Shown: positions 16,758 to 29,600 of the stretch, piece after piece
Numbering within the stretch: position 1 is the stretch's first letter
Layout: each line of letters starts with the position of its first letter
Source of the DNA: Liolophura sinensis
Lineage: Eukaryota > Mollusca > Polyplacophora > Chitonida > Chitonidae
Assembly (NCBI RefSeq): GCF_032854445.1
Contig: NC_088301.1
Span: 19,029,808-19,089,807 of the forward strand
DNA: 60,000 bases
Direction: 5' to 3'
Notes under the pieces: model-generated
The model's database searches: none
Told to the model about the DNA's origin: nothing
The model's input: the letters and a program-made list of their open reading frames with translations, nothing else
Made by a program: the position numbers and the translations under genes

Positions 16758-19700
16758 CTGCAATAACCAATATGGAAAATATTTACAACCTTGAAACATG
16801 TGCTATCCATCATGTAGGGTGTAAACCTGTACCTGTACATCACATGTGAGCAAGACTACATGAACTCAAAATCAGTGTTTCAAAATTCTAGAACCTGCCT
16901 TATTCCTAAATATGGCATCAAGCAATAAAATGAAATATTTATTTATTCCAACATTTTTCACCTATACAATAGCAATCAGTACTTGTCGCAAACTAATGAC
17001 CTTTGGTAAATTACTGGCCAACATTCCCACATGGGACGCATATACATGTATGTCCAAAACATATTGTTGAAAGAGGGGCCTCCGTGGCTCATTTGGTTAG
17101 CACACTAGCGCAGCATAATGACCCAGGAGTCTCTCGCCAATGCGGTCGCTGTGAGGTCAAGTCCAGCTCGTACTGGCTTCCTTTCCGGCCGTACGTGGGA
17201 AGGTCTGCCAGCAACCTGCAGATGGTCATGGGTTTCCCCGGGCTGTGCCCGGTTTCCACCCACCATAATATTGACCGCCATCGTATAAGTGAATATAGTG
17301 AGTATGGCGTAAAACACCAATCAAAGAAATAAATAAATATTGTTGAAAGATGAGTAGTCTTCAATGAACACTAGACTGAACGAACGGTTTTACAAGCATC
17401 AATGAATGCATATTTGTCCCCAAGGACTTACAAAAAGTTAAAGCAGGGGAACATACTCAAATTCACTGTCCCAAGGGCGGGGTTGACCCCATACCTTGTG
17501 TCTTCTCTCGACTGAAAGACCAGCACTCTAGCAAATAGTTAAATTTGGTTGTCACCATGGGTATATTAAAACACCAACTAAAGAATAGCAGCACAAAATA
17601 CCATGAAGAGATCACAGACTTCAGCCTTTTAGCTGATAGAGGATAACCATGGCCATTACGCCATTTTATTTCTTACTGTGTAGTTTAGAATGTGGCCTAA
17701 CATTAAAAAAGTACAAAAAGCTTTGCAGCTCTCTTCTTGGGATGTTAAAATGGCTTTAAACTACAGTGTTCCTAATGCCACTGAGATCAGTGCAGAAATC
17801 GTTCATTTATTTGGTTGTTTTTTACACCATACCAGTACTCAAGATTTCAGTTATACAATGGCAGCTAACAAAAACTATGGGAGGAAAGCAGGTAGAGACA
17901 CATGACCATCCGCAGTTGTTGGCACACCTTGGCTAGAGAGGAAGTAAACCTTGGCTAAAGCTAGGCTCCACAGCCATTGCGCCTTGCTGGCATGCTAATC
18001 ATCTTTGCCTCGAAGGCCCCCATTGCGGTAGTGGCATTGTGTTTTAACATCAACAGTGACAGCTGGGGGGGGGCTGAAAAATTTATTCTACCACTGATGG
18101 AAAATACGTGTGTGTAGCATAAAATAGGGGGGTTATTCAAAATTATAAAATCATGTTTTTGGCATATCTTTCTTTATTTTCCTTCAAAGTATACTTTTTG
18201 CTTTATAGTACATTTTCATGTATCCTTTAAGCTTTCCCCAGAAGCACCATGCACTATGGGCAGGCCTCCAGAAGCACTATGGGCAGGTCCCCAGAAGCAC
18301 TATGGGCAGGTTTCCAGAAGCACTATGGGCAGGTCCCCAGACGCACTATGAGCAGGTCTCAATGTGCTCTTAAATAACATATCAACAGCTTAATCTTAGC
18401 CTCAAATTTTCTATCAGTCATCTTTGCTTACTTTCCTGACTCCAGCTTTACCCAGAGGTCATTAAAACGTGGCTTGTGCCTGTCTCTTCCTTTCTTCCTA
18501 TGATGTTTCCTTCTGGTCTCAGACCTGTGTCTTTTCCTGAAACACAAAATGTTACATGTTGGCCAGCGGGAGGCAACTCAATGAAGACAGAAACCACAGG
18601 GGAACGAGTGTTCACCAACACAACTGTGGCCAGAAGCATGCTGTGCAGCATCATAACCAAATTTACATTCATATATAAATTTTTACCATGCAGCAACTTA
18701 ATGAAGACTCTTACAACATCTAAGTGTCGGGTGAAATTTATTCTATTCTTCGAAACCATTGTCAAAATTTGACACATATTTTGTAGCAATACATCCCCCA
18801 AAAAAAACTTCAGAAACAAAACTCAGAATTTATTTTATTTTGTTCAATAAAATACATATATGTTAATATATTTCCAATATACATGTATACCAAGATTTAT
18901 TGTGAACTACAGATCAGCATACCTATGTAAAACTGGTAGGTAATCTATATGGCCCTGTACCATAAGTGGAGGCATGGGATAGTCTGCTGACATGGCTGTC
19001 AATGGAAGCAGAGGGCGCTTTCTCTTTCTTTTTCTCAAGCGCCCACTATGGCGATCAGATCTGCAAAATTCAAATAAAATAAAAAAACACCTTAAAATTT
19101 GGTAAATTTAATGTATTAAATGAAAGTTTGATCAAGCATGATATTAGAAAGGTTGTAATTTTCTTTATTTATTTTATTGGTGTGTAGGCCTACATGTATA
19201 TAAACCATGCCATGCGATATAATATTAGACTTATACGATGACATCCAGCATTATAGTGAGGATGTTATATAGAGGGCGAATTGAAAAGTAGGTTGATACA
19301 TGCATCGTACTCTACAAAATGAAGTTCAAAAGAATGAGAAGTATTTTATACTGGTAACCTTCATTTTACTTTAAAAATTCACTTTTTTTCCTGTTGATTT
19401 TTAAGGACACATATATGTTCTGTAAATAAACTAATATCCACATATGACACAGAAATTAGACTTTTCCTGAAGTTAAAAATGTTACGGAAGTCTCTGTTTT
19501 TGTTTTTTTTTTCCTTTTCCTGAGTCACATTTAGACATAAATTCCACAGAGAATTTCTCACATTGGAATAGTTTCATTAGGTAGTGTATGTTGTATAGCA
19601 TAACCGTCCCTCCTCAGTTTGTCCAGAACTGTGTCATTACCCAGGAAGTGACCTGTGAGGAAAAAACAAACACGTAATAAGTTATTTCAATGCCACCAAC

Positions 19701-22700
19701 TGATTTACTAGTCCTTTCAAATATGTACAGTCTAGCTACTGCATCATGAACATTTGCCAAATTGATGAAGACCATGACCTTATATTGCTTTGAATTTAGT
19801 AAAAACTTGAAAGGCGATAAATAAATAAATCACAATGAAACACTATTTCGTCCCATCATGATGCTGGAACTCATCAAATAATAAATAAATCACAATGAAT
19901 CACTGTTTCCTCTCATCATAATGCTGGCATTTATCAAATAAATAAATAAATCACAATAAAACACTGTTCCCTCTCGTGATAATGCTGGCACTCATCAAAT
20001 AATAAATAAATCACAATAAAACACTTTTCCCTCCGGTCATAATGCTGGCATTTATCAAATAAATAAATAAATCACAATAAAACACTGTTTCCTCCCGTCA
20101 TAATGCTGAATCTCATCAAGTAAATAAATAAATCACAATAAAACACTGTTCCCTCTCGTCATAATGCTGACATCAAGTAAATAAATAAATCACAATAAAA
20201 CACTATTTCCTCCCATCATAATTCTGGCATTTATCAAATAAATAAATCAATCACAATAAAACACTGTTCCCTCTCGTCACAATGCTGGCACTAATCAAGT
20301 AAATAAATAAATCACAATAAAACTCTATTTCCTCTCATTACAATGCTGGCACTCATCAAATAATAAATCAATCACAATAAAACACTATTTCCTCCAGTCA
20401 TAATGCTGGCATTTATCAAATAAATAAATAAATCACAATAAAACACTGTTCCCTCTTGTCACAATGCTGGCACTAATCAAGTAAATAAATAAATCACAAT
20501 AAAACACTATTCCCTCTTGTCACAATGCTGGCACTAATCAAGTAAATAAATAAATCACAATAAAACACTATTTCCTCTCATCACAATGCTGGCACTCATC
20601 AAATAATAAATCAATCACAATAAAACACTATTTCCTCCTGCCATAATGCTGGCATTTATCAAATAAATAAATCAATCACAGTAAAACACTGTTCCCTCTC
20701 GTCATAATGCTGGCACTCATCAAATAAATAAATCAATCACAGTAAAACACTGTTCCCTCTCATCATAATGCTGGCACTCATCAAATAAATAAATCAATCA
20801 CAGTAAAACACTGTTCCCTCCCATCATAATGCTGGCATTTATCAAATAAATAAATCAATCACAGTAAAACACTGTTCCCTCTCGTCATAATGCTGGCACT
20901 CATCAAATAAATAAATAAATCACAGTAAAACACTGTTCCCTCCCATCATAATGCTGGCACTCATCAAATAAATAAATCAATCACAGTAAAACACTGTTCC
21001 CTCCCGTCATAATGCTGGCACTCATCAAATAAATAAATAAATCACAATAAAACACTGTTCCCTCTCGTCATAATGCTGACACTCATCAAGTAAATAAATA
21101 AATCACAATAAAACACTATTTCCTCCCCCCATAATGTTGGCATTTAGCAAATAAATAAATAAATCAATCTCAATAAAACACTATTTCCCCCCCCCCCCCC
21201 CCCCCCCCGTCATAGTGCTGGCACTCATCAAGTAAATAAATCAATCACAGTAAAAGACTGTTTCCCTCCCGTGATAATGCTGGCATTTATCAAATAAATA
21301 AATCAATCACAATAAAACACTGTTCCCTCCCGTCATAATGCTGGCATTTATCAAATAAATAAATAAATAAATCATAATAAAACACTGTTCCCTCCCATCA
21401 TAATGCTGGCACTCATCAAATAAATAAATCAATCACAGTAAAACCTATATACTGAACATTTGAATAAGAAAGTGACTTGATCATATAAGAATGAAGATTT
21501 TCAGGTACACACAATTAACACAGTTAAAGGCTATGTCTCTTTCAACAGAACTTGTATAACTGAATTTAGTGAAAACAGCATTGATCAAATGTCTTTAGCA
21601 GAGTGTAGACAAGAAAGATTAACAGATTATACATTCAGTATAGAAACAAAGCATGAAGTGGCCAACAACGGAACAAGGACATGCATTCACCAACAAAACC
21701 TGGCAAGAGCATCAGACCAGCCATTTCGTCTAGTCTGATAGAGGTATGGACTCACAACCCAGAGATTGTTGGCTCAAATCCCCAGCTGGTAAACCTTGTC
21801 ACATTGTGCACACTTGGGATATAATGTGTAAAGTGATGGGGATACCCTGGGTGAAGCACTGAACCCATGACATACCAAGTACTATACACATGCCTGTATA
21901 TCTCCTGTAGGCCTACAGTACACACCCAGGTGGGTGTCACCTGACTCTGAGAGAAAATGAACCCAACAGGTCTCAATTTCAATCTGCTAAAAGAACAGAA
22001 AAATTCACCTTCAGTGCTTTACTTACACACCCAGTGTTGTACACATGATATACCAAATACTTCACACATATATCCCTAGTAAAGCATACATGATATCCCA
22101 AGTGTTAATTTTGGTGTTAGGTGACTGTGACAGAAAATTAACCCCACAGGTTTCTAAATTTCAATTTGCTAAAAAAAAAAATTAGAAAGGTTTATCTTCA
22201 GTGCTTTACTTACATACCCAGTGTTGTACCCATGATATACCAACTACTTTACACATATATCCCTAGTACAGAATTTGCGATATCCCTATTAGAGCATGAT
22301 ATCCCAAGCACAGAACACACGATATCCCTAGTACAGAGCACATGATATCCCCAGTGTTAATTTTGATGTCTTATGACTGTAAGAGAAAATTAACACAAGA
22401 GGTCTCTAAATTCTGATTTGCTAAAAGAACAGAAAAATCCTCATTATTTCTGTTAACCTATACCCAGAGTTGTATCAACGAACAAAATTATGCATATATC
22501 CTCAGTACAGGACACATGGTATCCCCAGTGTTGGTGTCAGGTGATTCTAAGGGAAAAATTAACCCAACAGGTGTCTGGATTTGGATTTCCATTTGCTATA
22601 GAAGTCTGGAAAAATTCATCATCTTCAGTCTCTGTGTTACTCAGGTAAAGATTTGTGCTTATCATCAATCAGGCCAAGCCTTTGATCTTTTATCCAGCTG

Positions 22701-23611
22701 GATTATACACCTGGTCACAATAAGAACCCGAATTAGATGTTCTTCACAGATTATCAGTATTCACCTGGAGCTCTCTGTTATATAGCCCTGTGCCCGGGGA
22801 AATAGACCTGTACCCTGGCTACCCAGGGGAGCATTGAGGGCTTACCGCTCTCCTGGGTGTCTATCTGCTGAGACCAGCTTGGGGAGACTAGACACTTATC
22901 AGATAGCTAATCCCTGGGAGGGAACAATAGACACTTTATACACACCAGCAATTTATAAAGATGGCAGATAAGGCCAGCAGAGTGTGAAAAACCCCTCCCC
23001 ATGCACCTATATCTTCTGGTCTGATGAGGTGTGGGTCAGGGCTCAGATAGCTGAAGGTAAACCTTTTATATACCCAGCGTATGTTACCTGCATACCTGCC
23101 CCAACAACAGTGCCCCTTTAACAGATTCTTCTACAATGTCCTTCTCTACAGGCATTGTCACATATTGTATTATGGTACAGTACCATAATACACTATGTGC
23201 ATGGAGACTGCAATTAGAATCAAGAAAACTTTGTCACTTGAGAAATGCTAAACTTTGGGAGAAATAAAGTACAGTATTCATATTGCAAGAGTGAATACAC
23301 ATTAAAATTGATCAAGGTGGGTACAAGAAAATGATTCTAGTTTTAACCATATAGCGATTGAAGTATATCACACATGTGTTTGGCATTTTATGAAAAATAG
23401 AAAACTTAATGCCTTACCCATACTATCTCTTACATAATAGATGAAGACAAAAATAAATTATTGATGTGACAATTCAGGATGGTTCCGGCCCATTTTTGTG
23501 GGGAGTGTTTATACATGGATGGCCTGATACAATATTGTATTACCTGTGCCATTACAGGTGTAATTTGTTTTTTTTTTCTTTCTCCAAATAAGCATTCTGA
23601 ACTATGAACTC

Positions 23612-23643
<32 letters not shown>

Positions 23644-26600
23644 CTACACTGACAGTAATGTTAAGTCAAATCATAGTTAAGCCTGACATATATTTGTAGT
23701 TATGTAGTAACTTCACCAAGAACCTTGCAGTACATAATTCAAACAGCCAGGAACTGAGGCTGGATGATTCACTTTCTAATATGACGTACGCCAGTTTAAC
23801 TGAGCATAAAAATAAAAATAAGACTTGAAAATCATCTAATGTGTGGAAAATGTAAATTATCTTGGCACTTTTTCATGATCAGGAAGCCGTAAAAAATACA
23901 TAAACCATAAAAACATCAAGACAGCTAGACAAAATAAACTTGTAGACTTTCAGTTTTATTCCCTTTCTGAAGCTTTTTAATTGTTGGCTTGCCTGTAAAA
24001 CACAAAATAAAATCGGTTTCGCTTGTTAAATTAAGGTACTTTCTTTAGGAAATTGTCACAGATGTACCTGCATTTCATATTTAATGCACACGCACATCTC
24101 ATTTTAACTCGTGTTTCACAAGCCTCCCACAATATGTAAATAGTCGTTCACTTTTCATGCAATCATGTGAAAAATGTCACTGGCAGTTTGAACGCCAGGC
24201 CTAGGAATGTCATCTGCGGAATCTGCAGGTCAAACAGTTTCAGGGCCGCAGAGTTCAACCAGAATTTTCTACGTGCTGAAAAAAGTTTACAGGGTCAAGA
24301 AGAGCGCTGGACGCTTGACCAGTGTCAGCTTCATTAAGCTGCTTCTAAATACACCTCTAGCAGTGGACACAAGAACTGGCATTTCTAATGTTCTCTTGGT
24401 AAGAGGAAAGGAGGGCTTAGCATCCCGGTATTTTCATTATGTCTCCTCAACCAAGCACCAGATTTAGCTTGGCTTACTTGTGAATTTTGTGCCTTTAGGC
24501 TGGCCCTAAGTAAAGCTCTGTGTGGTCAAGTATCTGACACCTAGTCTCACCGCTGTCCTTCTAATCCTAGATTTTAACCTGATTAACTGACCACTAGCAA
24601 ACAGTCTGAAGTGTAGACAGGTGCATGGTTGACCACTCCATTAGGATGTGCAAACAAACACCACCTAGGCTCCAATGACAATTTGGTGCCTTTCAATTAA
24701 GACTAATACTTACTTACGCTAACACTTTTCCCCTGCAGGCTAAATGTTTAACACTCATGTCTTGTACAAGTCCTTCACTCTTTATACACTCAAACCTCTT
24801 TGCTACTGCAAAAAATCTACCCACTAAACATTAAAGATATTAAAACAGATGTCCTTTCAGTATTAATACTTAAATGTTAAGACCATCTGAGCTGGGTTTG
24901 TTTTCATGGTGGTATCGACAAACAAAGGCATAGGACACTGGCTACACTCTCAATGTCAATGTTATACTATACTCCTGGCTGCTTTAATTGTCCCTTTTTA
25001 CAAAATCAAGAGAGTAAAATCTGCTACAGCCAACTCTACAGCTACCCTAAATGATCTCAAAATTTGCCCACAAAAGAGCATTTCTGGAGGCAATTAAATG
25101 TCATGAGGTTTTATCTTTTGTTGTTAAAATTTACATTTTCCCAGCAGGATATCATCCTACCTTCCAAATATCTCTTAAAGCACATTTCTAAAATCAATAG
25201 AATTCCCAGAATCAGGAAAAATGCACAACTTAATAATGGACATAATCTTAGGTCATTTAGGGTCATATTTGTAGTTAAATATTTTTGTACACTTAAATGT
25301 GACACCATTTTTTTCCCAAGTGAGACAGGTCAATCATGACTGCAGCTGAAAACAAAAGTGTATTACTATTGGGTAAATTTCATGTTCATGAAGATTTCAT
25401 GAAAACAAGTACTCTGATATTAATCTAATTTAATTAACGTGAAAACATTAATGAATGGTAAATAAAAATGTGTACATCATATACACAGCACCTCAGCACA
25501 AAATGTTGCAACAATCAGGTATTTCTATATTCTTGAAAGATTAAAGAGGCTATTCCAGAGATTTATGGCCAAAAATCCATATTTGCTAATCAAATTAAAA
25601 TTTTCTGTATTTATCAAGAAAGGCTCACTCATACCTACTTATAGTGTTAAATGACTGTTAAGTCTGAAAAAGTCTTTGTGACCTGCTTTTTAAATATTAG
25701 GAACTTTATTAGCAATCATTTTCAACGGTAAATTTAAATGCTGACAAATGGTGAAAGGTCATTATCTAGGCCATCCTAAAATGATAGTAAAGATTTTAAA
25801 AGATTTTCATCAAACAACTTTTTGTCAAAAATCTCCAGTATACCCTTTTTAACGTTTTTATTGAACAAGCACTTGCCCTGACATTCATTTGTATTCATAT
25901 CATTTCGAATTATCTTTCAACTAATGATGTACTTCAATGTTCTTCCAGGTATATAATGACCAAATACTACTTCAAAGACTAATGGGTCAGACTAATTAAT
26001 TATGCATGTTTTAGGATGATTTATGACTAATTAAAGCAGAAAATCAAGAGCAGACGATATCTGCATTTTGTTTGCTGTATGCGTCTGTGCTGCCATGACA
26101 GTTCCCTACAGCTGACATCCCTCTGGTAATTTATGGCAGTTGACTGACCTATACTTGTACACCTACATGTATATACCACATCTCAATCATGCTGGGAATT
26201 TGACAGACCAAACACAAAGGAAAAAAAATCTGATTATCCATATTTCAATAATACTATAATCAGATAATCCTCCCGACACCGTTTTATTTCCTTTAACAGC
26301 TTGATTTATCTTTTGGTTTTGTTTTTTGCTCTTCTTATTTTCCAGGTCAAATAAAAATTTCATAAATTTATTTTATGTTTTTTGGGGGTTTTTTGCTGTT
26401 GTTTATACACATACTTTAAGCATTTATAAGAAGGTAAAACAGTGACATACTAGTACATGTAATTTGATTATGGTATCTAATTTAGTGATTTGGTTACCTG
26501 TCTCCATTAAGTAGTATTTAGAAGTGGAAAACACATCAGAACACACTGAAATAAATGGATTTATCATGCTGCTCACAATAGTTTTTCAGTGCTTCTGTTT

Positions 26601-29600
26601 GACAAGGGTGTCAGACCTATATGTTGCACTTCTCATCTGAAGAAGTGTGCAATCCATATATTTCCTCATGTTTCTTATTTTCAACTATGTATTTTATCTT
26701 TAAACCTCTCTTTAGAAAAATCAAATACTTACATGGGGGAAATAGAGGTGAAAAATTGGCTTAAGTTTAGTTTTAGTTGTGTATGTGAAATTTAATACAT
26801 GATGTGAAGAAAAATGGTTAGCCATTGGAATCCAGTATATCTTTCCTAGGTATTTATTGCTGTTCACAAAAACACAACAACAAAACAACAAGAAAAACCT
26901 AAAACAGAAACAGTTTGACATGATGATGCCCAGATTCCTGGTAACTATCATTCACACCAAACTGACCATAGAATTTGGCCAGCCAATACCAGTACTTCAT
27001 ACACACTTTCCCATGGCCTGGGTAGTCCAACATCCCACTCAGACATTCCCACAGCTTCAGCTGGGTGTAAAGGAGGCTGGGTATCAGACAGATGGACCCT
27101 GTCCAGCTGCCTAGACCATCCTAGCTGCCAGCCCCTAAAACTAACATTTACATGACTTCTACCAGACCTGAACCCCTACCCTCCCACCACTCTACAATGA
27201 CCCCCCACCCCCACCTCATCATCCCCACCCCCAGGCCATGTTGGTTTGACTGACTGACTGTCATCTGGTAACCCTGGGTTATAACTCACTACCATACAAC
27301 AACATGCATACCTGATGAGTGAAATGTGTCAGGTTGGAAACCATAAATTGTCATAAAGATATCTTGTACATGCAATGACTGCATATACCTATAAACCCTA
27401 GAACAATTTCCTTTGCATAGGCCTACATGTACACTGAAGGTAAAAGCTACCCATACTTTTGTAATGTTACAGGCAAAATATGCCAGTCGGCCAAGATGTA
27501 CACTATTATTCATGTATATGTTTAATTATTTATTTATTTATTTATTTGATTGTGTTGATTGTTGATGGAAAGGACACATTTAGATCACTTGTTACTTAAT
27601 TATTTTAGAGAGCACTCCGAGTGACAGATCCATGGACCCTGATTTTAAACATAAAATCATAGGCTGGTTAAAAGAAAAGACAACAAGCCTTTGATATTTT
27701 AGAGAAGAGGTGGAAATAGGCCTATCTGGTCACAGCCATTTTGTTCTGACCAGTGTGCTAGTTTTATAAATCCATCAGCTTTTAATCTGGAATTCTTATT
27801 AGTACGCCACAGGATTCACCATATTAGAGGAACCGGAAACACACTGTTGTGCCACTCATGCTCTACGCTACAATGGCTAACAGGCAAAACATGCAGTGTA
27901 CGTATGAAATAGCATGTTTGCTTTCTGGTTATGGAAATAACTGGCACCTGATTGGTTAAAATTGATACCATTGCGGCAGTTTTGATTTTGTCAATGTGCC
28001 CCATTTTGCTGACTTTGAGCATTGATATCTTGGTTATGCCACACCACGAGAACAAAAAGGTATATGTTTTTAAATTTATGGGGGACACTTCATCAGTGAA
28101 TATATTCTATTTATTTATTTGATTGGTGTTTTACACCGTACTCAAGAATATTTCACTTATAGTACGACAGTGAGTGGCATTATATGGTGGGAAGAAACCA
28201 GTCAGAGCCCAGGAGAAATCCACGACCATCCGCAGGTTGCTGGCAGACCTTCCCACATACGGCCATCAGTGAATATATACATCTAGTGTATTGTTGTCTT
28301 TTTATCTGAACTGATGGCCTTACTTGCACCTAGTAAAAATATGATCTGTCACATTTTAACAAAACTGCACACAATACACTGAGTAGCTATATAAATGTGG
28401 GCTATGAGCAAGTAGTTACACACATTAAACATGGGAAGTTTGGGATGGCCGAGGAGGATAAGTTTCCTCAGTAAATTTAAGTGAAACGCTCACTTTAAAA
28501 CAAGCCATGAAAACTATCAGCAGTGTTCATCGGTTGTAATAAAAGCCGAAATACGCTAACTTGCCTCTATGTTTTCCCTCTACAACTGGCTGAATACTAT
28601 AACCAGATACAGATGTGGAACTTATTCCAGTGCTTCTTGGCTCAGTAACACTTTACTTGTCGCCCAATATGTTCTTAACACAAACCACGCCATGTATATA
28701 TGCCCTGTGGGACTAGGGGCCATTATTGTGCCTTAAATATCATGTGTTTTGACAAATGGAATGTCAGGCCAGACATGGGATACACCTACAAACAGCATTA
28801 CTCCAGCCAGCTAAACAGCTTTACATATATAATGAATGGCTCTGTTATTAAAAAAAACCAAGTGCAAAGTTTTGAAACCATATTGTAGGTAGGTAGGATA
28901 CATGTAAGTCTGGTGTAAAGTAAACAATTTAAGAGATAACAGAGCCAAAAAAAAAATTCAGTGTTATTAAGAAGTCCCTTGACTTAAGATGTTTTCAGTA
29001 GATATGCACAACCTCACACCTATACTGTAGTCTATAACAACAACACATCACAAAATATATAATCTTATACCTTACAGAGTTTGTCTTTAAAGGGATACAG
29101 AATTGATTCGGATTGGCTGATGTGAGAGATAGGCAAGCCCAGTCAATGCCTTGCCTAAACTGAATTTTTAGGCATAGTACATTCATTCAAGGGTGACAAA
29201 GACTGCTGCACAGTTTAACCCAGGGAGCCCTATCTCCACTGTCAACCAATCAGCGTCAATTCTGTATCCCTATAAGTGATTTTTCTCCTGTATTTAGTAA
29301 ATTTAATTATGTTGAAGAGTACCAGTATTTTGAATTAAGAATCCCCATCAAAACAATACATTATCAAGCTAGCCAGGTGCATAGATGGAAGTGTAAGATG
29401 TTTTTGTGAGTCCATGAATTTAAAAAAAAAAATTAAGAAATATAAAAGAAAAATCAGCACTGTGTAGCCTTCATCCATTTACAACCATTCTAATAATGAC
29501 TTATAAGTGTGTATGTCTAAATATCCTCATATAAGAAATAATAACGTGGACTTCCATATGTTACCACCCAGAAGTCTGTCTAAATTTAGAGGGCAACGAA

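Noticed and set aside
18448-18819. 123-codon - strand ORF
   Set aside because: Covers TIKI exon 6 in the wrong frame and runs into the intron; the true frame is fixed by exon 5 and exon 7 phases.
21187-21208. 22-base C run
   Set aside because: Homopolymer inside the minisatellite; likely variable or an assembly artefact. A similar 16-base run is at 40696-40711.
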